A DNA stretch of 64,000 nucleotides. Origin: Kuschelorhynchus macadamiae (Eukaryota > Arthropoda > Insecta > Coleoptera > Curculionidae). The stretch lies in contig JAUTXW010005192.1 of NCBI GenBank assembly GCA_030620095.1, positions 61,985-125,984 on the forward strand, read 5' to 3'. Both the position numbers and the translations under genes were made by a program. Below are positions 14,891-26,383 of the stretch, one piece after another. The notes under the pieces are model-generated. The model made no database searches. It was not told where the DNA came from and saw only the letters and a program-made list of their open reading frames with translations. Numbering within the stretch: position 1 is the first letter of the stretch; every line of letters starts with the position of its first letter.

Positions 14891-16655
14891 CTCATTGCGA
14901 GGTTAAATAATAATGAGAACGTCCAACTGCAAAGACCAAGGACCTGCCACTTTGTTCGCCCTTTATTGCCAGAGTGTCCAGATTATGGATTGTATTATAA
15001 CCAAATGCCTCTCCATCTTCTCCTAATCTGCAAGCAATGTAATCCTGCATCAATAAACGTTCCCTCCCTGCACCTAAAGCAACCACGATACCTCGTAACT
15101 AAGCTTTCGGAGTTCGTGGTCTGCTCATGAATAACAAAAATGCCACAGAATCAACATTATCAAGGTAATTAAAAAATGGTGGGTAATGTATTTCTAGAGA
15201 CTCAAGACCTGTACTAGAATTTCTTTATCTATTTGTTCTTATACTAAAAATTTACAAAACAGAATTTATGAACTTATCACTAGAATACATTACACTTTCA
15301 GCATCTTAAGTTCACAAACAAAAACATAAAGAACATAAACATGATTAAACAGCTTTATTCAGGTGTCCATAGGTTTGCAAACTTTTGAAAACTAAAATGA
15401 AGAATGTAAACGAAAAAAATTGGAATCTAAAAAATCATATGTTGAAACTTGGTTTGGCTTTTTTGGGCCTGATAAAAAGTACATAAACATTATTTTTTCT
15501 CAGAAATGGTAAAATTTCGATTAGTACTACTAACCTTAGTTTAACAAACACCAATTAAGTCAATATAAACTTCTTTATGTTTTTGTTTATGAGTTATACA
15601 GGATGACATTTTACATCCTACACATTTATAATTTATATACGCCTCAATTGATTCATTCGATATGTATATACTTTTTTATGCAACATCTCGTATTTATATA
15701 TTTTTTAGATCGATATTTCAAACGCATTCGATGCATTTTGCCATATATTTTAATAATATTGTCATTTTGGACCACTTCGATCCCTTTGCCATTTAAACTT
15801 AGAAAGAAATGACTTTCACTATCATATTTTAACTTTTTGAAATACATATAATATATAAACGATATCAATTTGCAGTCAAAATGCGATACTTCGGGTTTGA
15901 ACGGGAGGGTCGAATTTTGATATTTTCGCCTAAACCGAAACTTTATGTCATCTAACAAATTTTTAAAAAAGCTAAGATAATAAAGTGTATATTATTTTGT
16001 TCTAAATAATTGTCTGGCCGATTCAGGACCCTGAGTGGCCTAAAATGATACTTTTGAATCGTAATGAGGTGCTATGATTGAAAGTTTACGTTAATTATAC
16101 CGTACATGCTATACCGAGATTTAACAGAAACGCTAAAAATATATATGAAGGATGGATGTTTGTAACAAAAAACTGTTAGTTTTCGTCTGTTATTACTGAA
16201 TTTAACAGTTCTTCTTAACGGCCTCAGATAACAGGCCGTTTAGAGTTCATGTTACCACTGTTTTTATTACGATTTTATTTCCAAAAACTGAGAAGTATGG
16301 ACGCAGTAATAAATGTATATTGCATATTTATTGTGAGTTTCCAGATGAAATGCAACGTAAGAAAACAAATATTCAAAATGGTAATTCCTTTCCTTAAAAA
16401 AAGTAACTATACAACCTTTTATTTAATTTTAAGACACAAATTGAATATATAGAGGAGGTACCTGGAGATCCTAGTAACCTATTTGATACTCAAAATACTG
16501 CTAAGTCAGACTATTAATTAAAAGCATGAGTCCTCATTTTTATGCTGGTCGAAGAGTTGTCTTTATTCCAGTTGAATTAAAGGTATACTTGCTTATGTAA
16601 TTGTATTGTCCTAATCAGAAACTTATTAAGATCTTTTTTACTAATAGGAGTAACT
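14891..16655. other. Intergenic DNA, nothing firmly recognised
   Basis: The 14,892-15,086 minus frame (64 codons, with QDYIACRLGEDGEAFGY) and the overlapping 133-codon plus frame are GC-richer than the background and probably LINE-derived. The 101-codon minus frame 15,653-15,958 and the 67-codon plus frame 16,249-16,452 are AT-driven. Confidence 0.4.
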
Positions 16656-17400
16656 AAGTATTTTTTGTGGGCTTGGCAGTTATCAAAAATGTGTCAGACC
16701 AAAAATTAATTTGGCGATGGAACAGTCTACGGTCAGCAAAATTATTTCTGAAAACCCTGATATAATGATGAATTATTTATTCCCAATTACAGTTAAAATG
16801 GAAAATTTAGTAAAACGCCAGTAAGTAAAAGTTGTATAAAAGATCAAAAACTTTAAAAATGTATGTATATTTTAGTTAGACCACAAAAGTATATTTAAAA
16901 TGAAAAGGAATTTACAGCCTCAATGTGCAGCTGGTAAGTACTAATATTCAATTTTAGGTTTGCATGTTTTCTTTTAGCGTTTTATATTTTTAGATTTGTG
17001 ATGTTAAGTTAAAAATATTAAATTCCAATGAATGCTTTCCTGGCCCAGTACATCACAATTTGGACTATAAGCTGAGTCAAACAAATTTTGGCGCAGAAAT
17101 ATATAAATATTGATAGATTTTCTTGGTTAATTAGTAATAAAAATTTATTCATCGTGGAACTGTAAAAAACATATTTCTTTGTAGGAGATTAGGGATATCC
17201 ATTGGAACCATGACTTTGACACATATTGGGGCAAAAGCATGTATCGAAAGATAAAACAATGTGATAAAAAAAGGTTCAAATGCTTGCTAAAGAATAAAAC
17301 ATTACATTATGCTTTAGCAAGAGCAGCAAAAATAATACATGCATGTATAATTTTGCATAAATTACCATTTTAACAAGAACACCCCAAAATGAAGCAATAC
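16656..17400 (+). pseudogene. PIF/Harbinger transposase relic
   Basis: Two recognisable islands in plus-strand sense. Near 16,722 a helix-turn-helix-like piece reads MEQSTVSKIISENPDIM, as in the 'QSTVSRII' block of Harbinger transposases. At about 17,270-17,370 an open stretch reads RFKCLLKNKTLHY, then ARAAKIIHACIILHKL, the conserved C-terminal block 'RF..L...L......A..II.AC..LHN'. The catalytic DDE region between them is not readable and the frames are broken. Consistent with the TTA-flanked MITE at 25,073. Inactive. Confidence 0.65.
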
Positions 17401-17638
17401 AAGATAAAAACTATAAATCTTGCCAAAACATTTTTTTTTATTTACGGTATTCTCAAAATCAAAATTAAGACACTAATATTTTTTAAAAAGTTTGAGGATT
17501 TTTTTCAAGGGCAATATTCAAATTTTTAAAAGTTATGTGTTTATGTAAGTTTAATTAGTTCAATATTTTATAAATATATTTATAAATAAAACTTTAAAAA
17601 AAATATGTTTTTACATTTATTTTATTTATGTCTCTATA

Positions 17639-17925
17639 CCAAATCTCATTCAAATAACGGGAACTGTATTGTACTTTTCAGCATTATTTTTTACGCACCC
17701 TGTATAAGACAATTACGACTGGACACTATAATCTTGTATTGTCATCGGGTTTATGTATGTAAACCAAATCTCAGTCAATTCCGATAACGGGAACTGTTTT
17801 TTTATTTATTTTGTACTTTTTACACATCCTGTTTAAGACATTCATAATTGGACACCATAATACTGTATTAATATCGATTTATGCTCGTATACCAAATTTA
17901 AGTCAATTCAGATAACGGGAACTGC
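17639..17925. repeat. Three-unit degenerate tandem repeat, about 125 bp period
   Basis: Units begin near 17,639, 17,761 and 17,890, each with ACCAAAT, TCA(A)TTC and GATAACGGGAACTG. Between them are CACCCTGT / CACATCCTGT and GGACAC(T/C)ATAAT blocks. No coding content. Confidence 0.7.
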
Positions 17926-18248
17926 TTTAAAAGTTACTTGCAAGATTTGACACAAAGATACATATTAAGTAACTAATATACAAGTGAAGTTAAATACAAT
18001 ATTTTAAAAACTAAAATGATAGCTGGGCTTGGGCGTCAGATTGCAACTCTTACAGCTTACAGTGCTGCCACGTCCTTTAGTCATAAAATTGGTGTATTGA
18101 CCAAAATAATTCGGTAGATGTCCACCAAAAATCGGTAGTTTGTAAACACTTTCATTTTGTTAGTAAGTAAATATATATATTAATTGATAGTCGTAATTTT
18201 AATATTACCGGCTTTTATATTTGATTAAGAGGCTACTGCGTGCAGTAT

Positions 18249-19130
18249 TAATAATAATAATAATAATAATAAATGTCTTTATTTTATAGATAAACAAATA
18301 CATCTATATAATTATTTAAAGATAGGTGGCGGTATCCAACTACAGCTGCTCATACAACCACCCTAGTTACACAATAATAACATAAATATTAAATGTAAAT
18401 ATACCTATGTACTTAGATTTTCAAAGTACTATCCTAAAGAAAAAAACATATAAATTCAATGGTTACAAATTAAATATAACTACCTAATAGACCCGAATAA
18501 TAATAAAATATATACTGAGGAGAGGTAAAAGCGAAAAGCGAATAGAAAATTCGAAAAAGTTATATAATTATTAATTTTTTTTTAATTATTAATAATTTAT
18601 TTAATTTATTATTATATTATTCAATTATTAATAATAAATGACAAAATGTATAAACATCCTTAGTGCTGGTCACGTTTGGTTAAAATATATGTCTTAACTT
18701 TTTTACGAAAGGTGTTAATACTAGAGGATTCCTTCAATTGGGAGGGGAGGGAGTTGAATAAGTTTACTGAAACATAACTAAAAGATCTCTTAAAAAATTC
18801 GTGGTTGTGCCCCGGGACGCTAAACAGACTACCATGTCGCGTATGGATGTAATGTAAATCCGAACGTTTTTGGAGCTTGCCGAAAAGATATTCAGGTAAT
18901 TCTTGATTCCCAATTTTGTAAATCAGACACGCCATATGGAGTTCAAACCGCAGGTTATATGGAGATAATTAATATATTGTCTTTTACAGTTAGCCATCCA
19001 GACTCCACAAGTGAGGGCGTTATATGATCAAATTTGCGTACATTATAACAGAACCTAAGACAAGCATTCTGCAACGGATCATTTGCAAGCCTTCTGCCGC
19101 TGCAATATTATGATAAAAACTGTAAGACCC
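18249..19130 (-). pseudogene. CR1/Jockey-like LINE, 3' fragment
   Basis: The minus strand carries the C-terminal end of a LINE ORF2: RRLANDPLQNACLRFCYNV in one frame, and after a break a frame ending at 18,660 with MACLIYKIGNQELPEYLFGK and SFSYVSVNLFNSLPSQL. This 'LIYKI...LP.YL ... R..SF......NSLP' signature is the conserved tail of CR1/Jockey-type ORF2 proteins. The 3' untranslated part runs down to a (TTA)n tail at 18,249-18,275 preceded by AATAAAGACATT. 5'-truncated: the reverse transcriptase and endonuclease are absent. The break between the two frames coincides with a 38-bp repeat (see 18,951). Confidence 0.8.
18951..18988. repeat. 38-bp direct repeat, copy 1
   Basis: CAGGTTATATGGAGATAATT followed by AATATATTGTC and TTTACA. 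It recurs at 20,053-20,090 with one visible difference. It sits at the frame break inside the LINE fragment, so it may itself be an insertion there. Confidence 0.8.
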
Positions 19131-19194
19131 ATTTATTAGCCTTAATGTGATTCTAATAGGAAAATATGTATAGGTGGGCTCAAAATTCGTATTT

Positions 19195-19961
19195 TTATGA
19201 AAAAATAGAATTTAGATTTATAGAATAGAATACCGAATACGTCGGTACATTTTCATCGTTTTTAGAACTTAATTGACTAGACCTTGTCGCTGATTTTTCA
19301 GCTTCTAAGAAATCATGGTTCTTGGGATTAGACCGTGTCAAATGGGAATTACTATCCGACATTTCGCCTTCGATTGCACGAGGCATCTTCAGGGATTTAT
19401 TTTACTCCACGAGATCTGAACATTGAATGAGCTCGGAGAGATTCAGTGACCCTATGTTAAGATCTGTTTCCACGTGTGATGTAGACCGTAACCCGTATCT
19501 CTATTGAAATTTTTTGTATGTTTAAAAATTTCAATAGATTCCCTAATTTTTCGTTTATAAAATCCTGGAACCGATTCTAAAACCTTGGTTTCCTTTACAT
19601 TTATAATATGGCCAGTAGAATGCTACAGCAGACTGAACAATTTGTTTCTTTTTAATACATCGGCCATGTTCCTTAAGTCTAGTTCTATTGAGTGTCCTGT
19701 TTCTACCATATACACTTCTCCACAGAAGCAAGGAATTTTATATAGTCCTTCTGTTTGAAAAGGTACAATATCTTTCGGGAATCGCAAGCATTGTCCAATT
19801 TTCTTATGTGTATTGAAGATTGTACGTATGTTGGACCGCCGAAATAATCGTCCTATTTTGTCTGCAGTGCCATGTATGTAAGGAATAACACTACCTAATG
19901 GTGGCTCCTTATCATCCTCCTTTCGCGGAGTTGAATTACTGTATTTTTTAATTGAACGCAT
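19195..19961 (-). pseudogene. Penelope-like element, GIY-YIG end and 3' tail
   Basis: A minus-strand frame at 19,623-19,961 (112 aa) contains PYIHGTADKIGRLFRR, then FRRSNIRTIFNTHKKIGQ, then a GIY-YIG-like LYKIPCFCGEVYMVETGHS. That order (reverse transcriptase tail, linker, GIY-YIG endonuclease) is diagnostic of Penelope-like retroelements. The canonical 'VYIGET' is degenerate (VYMVET). After its stop, broken frames still show the NFN/RDTGY-like end (TYKKFQ, RYGLRS). The 3' tail at 19,310-19,393 includes CTGAAGA, a short stem and GAAATGTC, a hammerhead-like core. The 5' part is absent. Inactive. Confidence 0.8.
19358..19393 (-). ncRNA. Hammerhead-ribozyme-like core in Penelope-like tail
   Basis: Minus strand: CCTGAAGATGCCT, a loop, AGGCGAAATGTCGG. 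CTGAAGA fits the CUGANGA box; GCCT/AGGC gives stem II; GAAA follows directly; then TGTC offers a GUC cleavage triplet. Hammerheads with a minimal stem III are known from Penelope-like elements. Stem I pairing was not established. Activity is not claimed. Confidence 0.5.
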
Positions 19962-20052
19962 AATATCTTCAGTGCAATAGCCATTCTCTCTCAGAGCTTC
20001 GGCTAACCTTGAATAACGCTGGTCTGAAATAAGGTTTCATCATATTTTCGGT

Positions 20053-20090
20053 CAGGTTATATGGAGATAATTAATATATTGTCATTTACA
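20053..20090. repeat. 38-bp direct repeat, copy 2
   Basis: Near-identical to 18,951-18,988. The two copies bracket the Penelope-like fragment and about 200 bp of LINE sequence. Confidence 0.8.
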
Positions 20091-20894
20091 ATTTTAGGTA
20101 CCTATGTGTGGACGTGTCACTGTCTCTATGATCTCATTTATCGTGTAGCGGTACTGTTGCCAAACTTATGACTGTTTCTTAAAGTAAAATTTCCCAACCA
20201 ATGAGCGGCAATTATTTATTACACATCAGCTGGGAGTTTCAACCAATGAGAATGCTTCCTATATTTTTTAAATTGCCAAGGGGAAAAACAAAGGGCTACC
20301 TTATGTAAAGGCAATTTTTGGTCACGTGTTACGATCAACAGTGCTTCAGCTAGAATTTGGGGATTAAAAGTAAATTTATATTGGAAATCCGTTTAAAGGA
20401 TTTTAATTCCCCTGACCTTTTTAGTATTGTGTTTGAGATTCTTTCGTGACTACAGACCAAGCAATTTCTTTATAAAAAATTTGTGATGCTGAAGTCTTGA
20501 TCAGACCGATAATGTCCATCCTGTCACGTTGGCATGCAGCCCTCGGGATTTTTTCCTACCGTTTATCTATCTTTATGTAGAGATTTTGGTACTGACACAA
20601 AGTTCTTTTGGTACGGACAGGACCCTTTTTGGACCAGGCTACTCAAATGAAAGTTTATGGAATTTAGTTAATCTTTCGGTGCCTGGTACCTTATCGGTGC
20701 CTGCCTGGCTGATCGATCATCTGTACCGGCTTTTGGAACCAGTTTGGGAACTACACCGAACGTTCCCAATAGGTGTGGTAACATTATACTTTACTTAATT
20801 TTCTCAACCGGACTTAATCACAATTAATTTTCTTAATTCAGCTTAAATAATTCTTAATCTAACCTAAAAGCTAACCCAAACTAACCATTTAGTT
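20091..20894. other. Intergenic DNA with two CCAATGAG boxes
   Basis: CCAATGAG occurs at about 20,199 and 20,243, near GGTCACGTGTTACG (an E-box, CACGTG) at about 20,321. This is promoter- or LTR-like but no transcript is identifiable. The 89-codon plus frame 20,529-20,798 is not recognised. Confidence 0.3.
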
Positions 20895-22030
20895 AACAGA
20901 TCCTTGTTTTACATTTTACACGGATTCAACACAACCGGTTATGCAGACATCACTATTCTGCTAACAGGAAAATTTGAAAACGTCCTTTGTGAAACCATGC
21001 AGGCTGCGTTAAGACTAGTAGAAAGATGGTGCATAGATAATGCACTCTCTGTGGACCCTACGAAAACCGAGCTGGTACTCTTCACTAGAAAAAGGAAGCT
21101 AGTCAACTAAGACCACCTTTTCTGTTCGGTACGGAGCTCGGTCTGTCTAAAGAGGTCAAGTATCTGGAAGCCATCCTCGATAGCACCCTAAATTGGAATA
21201 AACACTTAAGTGAAAAATCAAATATCACCAGAGCTTTCTGGCAGTGCAGAGGAGCTATCCGCAAAGTCTGAGGTCCGTTGCCCAAGACTGCCCTCTGGCT
21301 CTATACGGCGGTTATTCGACCTATGTTCACTTACGGAGCCATTGTGTGGTGGACCAAAGCCAAGCAAGTTGTAGCACAGAATAAAATGCAACAGCTACAG
21401 AGACGAGACTAGCATGCCTGACGGTTACAGGCGCAATGAGATCCACACCTACGATGGCAATGCAGGTGCTGCTGTGCTTGTCGCTTCTTGATGTATTTCT
21501 GAAAGGCGAGGCAGAGAGAACGGCAGTCAGACTGCATGCCGTTGACCCGTGGTGGGGAAAAGACTGGGGTCCGGGACATGCCCGAGTGTTCCTGGAGGCT
21601 ATCGCACGACAACCTCTTGTGACAACCGCTCGAACAGAGTACCTACTCGGGCTCTCTCGAGGAATTATTAGAAAACGGATAGGAATGCTAACGGGACACT
21701 GTAAGCTCAACAAACACCCTCACACCTTAGGCGTCCTCCCGGATCCAAGTTGTAGGGGGTCCAACGAGGACGACGAGACTGCTGAACATGTTCTTTGTTA
21801 CTGCTCAGCTCTTGTAAATACCAGAGAATCCATTATGAGGGAAAGATAGTCAGAAATGGCCACAATGGTAGGATGTTCGGCCGCTACGGTGCTGAACTAT
21901 ACCAATGCTGCTGGCTGGCTCGACAAGTAAAACTCCGAAGGAGGTTACAATGGGCCCACCTGAGAGGCTTAATAGGTTGGCGCAAGTCACCCCTCCATAC
22001 TCTCTATATATCTATCTATCTACACTTTAT
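20895..22030 (+). pseudogene. I/LOA/Jockey-type LINE relic (RT end to C-terminal zinc motif)
   Basis: The plus strand begins with a reverse transcriptase catalytic stretch reading GYADITILLTGKFEN, where the expected YADD has lost one aspartate, then LSVDPTKTELVLFTRK. Broken frames to about 21,430 continue the RT thumb (KYLEAILDSTLNWNKHL, RPMFTYGAIVWW). A longer frame, 21,436-21,849 (137 aa), gives the ALRSTPT-type 'MRSTPTMAMQVLL' block and a C-terminal region with HTLGVLPDPSCRGSNEDDET and AEHVLCYC, a cysteine-histidine motif usual in this LINE group. It ends in a TCTA microsatellite tail at about 21,998-22,022. 5'-truncated and frameshifted. Confidence 0.8.
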
Positions 22031-22469
22031 TTAGCTTACAAGTTTTTTAACAATTATTTGATTTAGTACGTTCTAAATTTTTAACATCTATTATGTGTCC
22101 AAAATTATGCCTCTGATGCTAAAAATATACAAACATTAGGACCCTCCATGAAATTTTTTAGAAAATCCGAAACATAAAAAAAACTGTTGATTTGAGTATT
22201 TAATATCCATACCTTTGTTTTTAGCCATATTAAGCAATCGCACTTTGCTAATCAGAATTTCTTGTCCATTCTGTTCTAAATGATTATTTCTTTTTATTTG
22301 GATAGTTAAATACTTTGCATATGTTATTATTAACAATATTTCATATTAATTGTTTTGGCGCCCATTTTTGCTTAATACTGATCAATATCTATTTTCTCGG
22401 TTTACTGTTTAAAATTGTATTGCTAATCTTATTAACCTACTTGGTTTTATTGTTTTAAATATATATATA

Positions 22470-22501
<32 letters not shown>

Positions 22502-22540
22502 TTATTTTATTTTATCATTATTTTATTATGATTTTCTGTT
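22031..22540. other. AT-rich DNA with short (AT)n
   Basis: No gene. An (AT)n tract of about 40 bp at 22,459-22,500. Confidence 0.6.
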
Positions 22541-22544
22541 ATGT

Positions 22545-23680
22545 TTATGGTTTTTTACCCGTTGTTAGGAATAGTGAAGTGTGGCCCAATTTAGTTCAGT
22601 ACATAGTCACAGTATATATGTGTTACATATACTATCTTTTCATTTTTTTGCCATTTTGTTCCGCTATCTTGAATTAGTAACACAGTTTTACTAGTTGACC
22701 CCTATACCACAAATAGCTATGGCACAAAATTTGAAATCAAATCATTCAGTAGTTTTTCAGACTGATTTTTAAATATTTTATTCAGCCGCCATTTTGTTTG
22801 GTCACCTTGGATTCATACCAAAATGTTACCAGTTGATTCCAACATAATACTTGATGTTTCTGCAAAATTTGAGTTAAATTAGATGAGTAGTTTTTTAATA
22901 AAATTTTTTTTAACATTTCCATATTTTTTTACCAGAATCTTACCAGGCCATCCCCATAGTGACCCTTGATTTTTGACCAAAATTTAAAGTAAACCGGGTA
23001 AGTAGTCTTTAAGATATGTCGCGAACTTTCAGACAGACAAACAGACAGAAAGACAGCCGGCGGACGGAGTTGATAAAACATATTTTTTGGCATCTAGCAA
23101 TGCTAAAACGTAAAGATGAGTAAAATAAAGAGGGTGAATTTTTCACGATTACAAACATTTTATTTGGCTGCCATTTTGTTCGGCCATCTTGAATTAGTAC
23201 CATTATTTTACTAGTTGATTCCTATACCACAATTAGTTATGGCACACAATTTGAATTTGAAGAAACCATTAAGCAGTTTTTTCGGGCCGAATTTTTAAAT
23301 ATTTTAATAAGCCGCCATTTTGTTGCGCCATCTTGGATTCGTACCAAAATGTTACCAGTTGATTGCAACATAATACTTGATGTTTTTTGCAAAATTTGAG
23401 ATAAATTGGATAAGCAGTTTTTTAATAATAATTATTTTAACATTTCACTAAGCCGCCATTTTGTTTCGCCATATTGGATTTTTACCAAAATGTTAGCAGG
23501 TCATCCCCTATGACCCTTAATTTTTGTAAGTTTTTAGAACAGACAGACCGACAGAATTGAGAAAACCTGTTTTTCGTCATCTAGGGATCCTGAAACGTGA
23601 GGATCTGAAAAAATCTCGGAGAGTGATTTTTTCACGATTATAATACTTCCCTTTTACGAGGGAAGTAAAAAGTAATTAGG
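22545..23680 (-). repeat. Dispersed repeat family R1, copy 3 (dimeric, inverted)
   Basis: Read on the minus strand this begins at the hairpin ACTTCCCTCGTAAAAGGGAAG (about 23,640-23,672) followed by TATTATAATCGTGAAAAAAT. It holds repeated CAAAATGGCGGC boxes (plus strand GCCGCCATTTTGTT at 23,310 and 23,452; GCCGCCATTTTGTTTGG at 22,785). A second head block lies at about 23,150. It ends near 22,560 with the ACCCGTTGTTAGGAATAG text that closes copies 1, 4 and 5. The 6-bp stem with an 8-base loop is best preserved here. Confidence 0.75.
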
Positions 23681-25072
23681 GAGGGGACTTAAATACTTTG
23701 AAGTTAAAAGTTATTTTTTTAAAAAACAATTTTATTTCTAAAATATGTCTTAACAGTAAGAGCTTAAAGATGAGAATGAATTACATAAAAATGATTAAAT
23801 GTATGTTAACTTCGGGCCTGGGAATCTGCATCAGCAAATCGTCATCCGTTCTTGAAATCGCTATCGTGGGAATTACTTCTGTCAGCAGTTTCCATACATG
23901 TAACTGAGGAATCTAATTTGGTATAAAGCTATATCGGTTATTAAAAATCTTAATGGTTCTTGGAAATACTAAATAACTTTATTCGTAGCACACAAAATGT
24001 CTTGTGTCAATAAGTTAAATGTATGTGTGAAGTGTATAACGAAAAAAGGTTATCTAAAAATATCGAATTTTATATGGTTTTCGGGGTTTTAAGGAGTATG
24101 AACTTCAAATTTACTAATTATTTTAATTTTTTGACAATTCTTATTGCTGATTTTGTATGCATATGAACAGATGGACTTTTAAGTTTTTGTTTTGAAGTCG
24201 ATATACTTTTTTAGAACAAATATTTATTTCTTATAAAAACAATTTTTTTGTTTTATAAGAAGGTGAATATTCCATTTTTCTGGTCATAAAACAACGAAAC
24301 AAGTAATTTGTATTGGTTTTATATAAAACATTTTGTTCCGCTAGGGTTGCTCTAAGTTGGTAAAATCGCTTTTAAAAACCGAATATATTTTTAAATTCAA
24401 GAACGGGTATTCTTTAAAAAAAAGGAGATTTTCGTCAAAGTATTTTTTATATCTCTTCTTTTTAAAGAATCATCCAAAGTCGCTGAAAACGCCCTCTAAA
24501 AATAAAAATAGTTTGTTTAGAAAGATATTTTTTAAATAGTGATCGGATTTCATGATTTTTTGTTTAAAAAAAACTACTGTTTTGTTATCTACAGAATAGT
24601 GGCATAGTTGCCCTGGCAGTGAAACATTTCGCCATTTTTTCCTTTCAAAGCATTTGGTTATTTAAAAAAGGCGAACCACGTCTATTACAGATAAAAACAT
24701 TTTGTCCTATGTAGGGCGGCCCTTAAACAGCGTCGGATAAAAAGCTATTTATTGAAATTTATGGGAAATATTGCTGGCACTAGGCTAAAAGTCACCGTAT
24801 AAAAACAGGTTTATTAAGAACTCTCAAAGTTGTTTGTTCCAAGTTGTCAAGAACTGTTTACAGTATTCACATATTTAGCAAAAAAAATTCGTATCAACAA
24901 AAATCTGTAAACTTGAACTACTTAGAAAATCTATTAATTCAAATTCTGCAAATGTTCCAATCCCCTAAAAAAGGTTATATTTAAGCCGGTAACTTAAATC
25001 GACTTTCAGGTATTTCTTTAAGTTACATGAAGTGCAGTTATCTTAAAAAGACGTGGAGATTCATTTTAATTA
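23681..25072. other. AT-rich intergenic DNA
   Basis: No gene supported. A weak duplication is visible: ACATTTTGTTCCGCTAGGG at 24,328 and ACATTTTGTCCTATGTAGGG at 24,697, each after ATAAAA. Confidence 0.5.
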
Positions 25073-25224
25073 AGGCCGTTTTACATGCTGCAATTCTTCT
25101 TTGCAATAGTCTTGAACAAAGGCATACGCAGTTTGACAAAAGGTGCAAATGTCTTGCCACTGCGCATGCATTTGTTCAAGACTATTGCATATTGCAAGAA
25201 AAATTGCAGCATGTAAAACAGCCT
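25073..25224. mobile_element. PIF/Harbinger-type MITE with TTA target duplication
   Basis: A 152-bp element. The left end AGGCCGTTTTACATGCTGCA and the right end TGCAGCATGTAAAACAGCCT are inverted copies, and the inversion continues inward (TTGCAATAGTCTTGAACAAA and its complement), about 50 bp in all. TTA lies directly outside both ends (25,070-25,072 and 25,225-25,227), matching the TWA duplication of PIF/Harbinger. The 67-codon frame across it is an artefact. Confidence 0.8.
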
Positions 25225-25498
25225 TTATAATTTGTTTCTGATGCAAGTATCAATCTTTATTTATGATCCTGCAATATTGAAATTATATTAATATGTTATA
25301 TTGACTGTTATATGAGGAAAGAAAACTATGCAACGAACGGACCAGTTTAAAATATCTTCTTCCTGACTATACCTGTACTCAAAACAACATATTATTTAAC
25401 TATGTGACCAAATGTTAAAATTCGAATTTTAACTTGCCGATATCTATAGCAATAGAGAAATGAAAAATACCAATAACTGGACAATAAATATCAAAAAT
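25225..25498. other. AT-rich DNA, nothing recognised
   Basis: Short spacer between the MITE and the TATCGATA cluster. Confidence 0.4.
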
Positions 25499-25640
25499 TA
25501 TCGATATATCGATAACTATCGATAGTTATCGATATATTGATACAGAGCAGTACCAAACAAATGCGTATTGATATCGACATATCGATACGTCAAGGTGATG
25601 TGCTGTGTGTACTATCTCTTATCGATAGGTAAAAATTAAT
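25499..25640. promoter_or_regulatory. TATCGATA / CGATA motif cluster with 44-bp palindrome
   Basis: 25,499-25,542 is a palindrome with one mismatch, centred on ATC|GAT at 25,520/25,521, containing TATCGATA four times in overlapping or near-adjacent positions. More ATCGATA, CGACATATCGATA and TTATCGATAGG copies follow to 25,632. In Drosophila TATCGATA is the DREF site and clustered CGATA is bound by BEAF-32 at boundaries. The motif density is plain; the function here is inference. Confidence 0.5.
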
Positions 25641-26383
25641 ATCGCCCACCCCTATTCAGCACTATTTGCCCTTTTTCTAACGTATAACAAAATAGAAATA
25701 GAAAAAAATACAATTGAAATTTAATCGCCTCCAAGCCCACGATCTACGATACCGATTTGTCAACCAGCTGTACCTAAATTGACTAATTCATTCAACGTGT
25801 ATTTATACCATATCTATAAAAAAAGTCTTTTAAACTAGGTCATTCCCATCAATGTCGCTGTATTCCCCTTTGTAAACGAGTCGCCGTCCAAGTCAGGATA
25901 TATTTGGTGAAGTACAAAAAACAAGAAAGCATTTATTTCCTTAATACTCACTATTATAAGTTTAATAATTGCTACTGGCTACCTATTAAGAATTTAGTTT
26001 TTAATAACTATCAAAATTTAAAATAAACATTTAAAATCTTTTGTTTTACCTTCTGGCGACCTAATAAAATGTTTAAATATTCGGTAAAATAACAATTTCT
26101 GAAATATAACATTCTTTTTATGGAGAAAAATAATAAAGGACATAATGTATTATTTGTAGACTGCGTAAATAATATAAATAAATAAATAATAATAAATACA
26201 TTAACAATTTAAATAAAAAATGAAATTAATTACAGTTTATAGGATTTGTATAAAGTTATTACCAAATAAATATACGAATATATAGACTGTACATTGTAAA
26301 TTGTTGAATTCTGGCAAATTGTGGGTAAAGGTGAATTTAACGATTTTTTATTTTTAAACATTACTGCATTTATAAACATTTTT
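25641..26383. other. AT-rich intergenic DNA, nothing recognised
   Basis: No gene or repeat identified downstream of the CGATA cluster. Confidence 0.5.

Noticed and set aside
14892..15086. Possible host exon with QDYIACRLGEDGEAFGY
   Set aside because: No splice sites in the right places and it adjoins an RTE-like relic; not strong enough to call a host gene.
20091..20894. Host promoter around the CCAATGAG boxes
   Set aside because: No exon or start site follows; kept only as a motif note.
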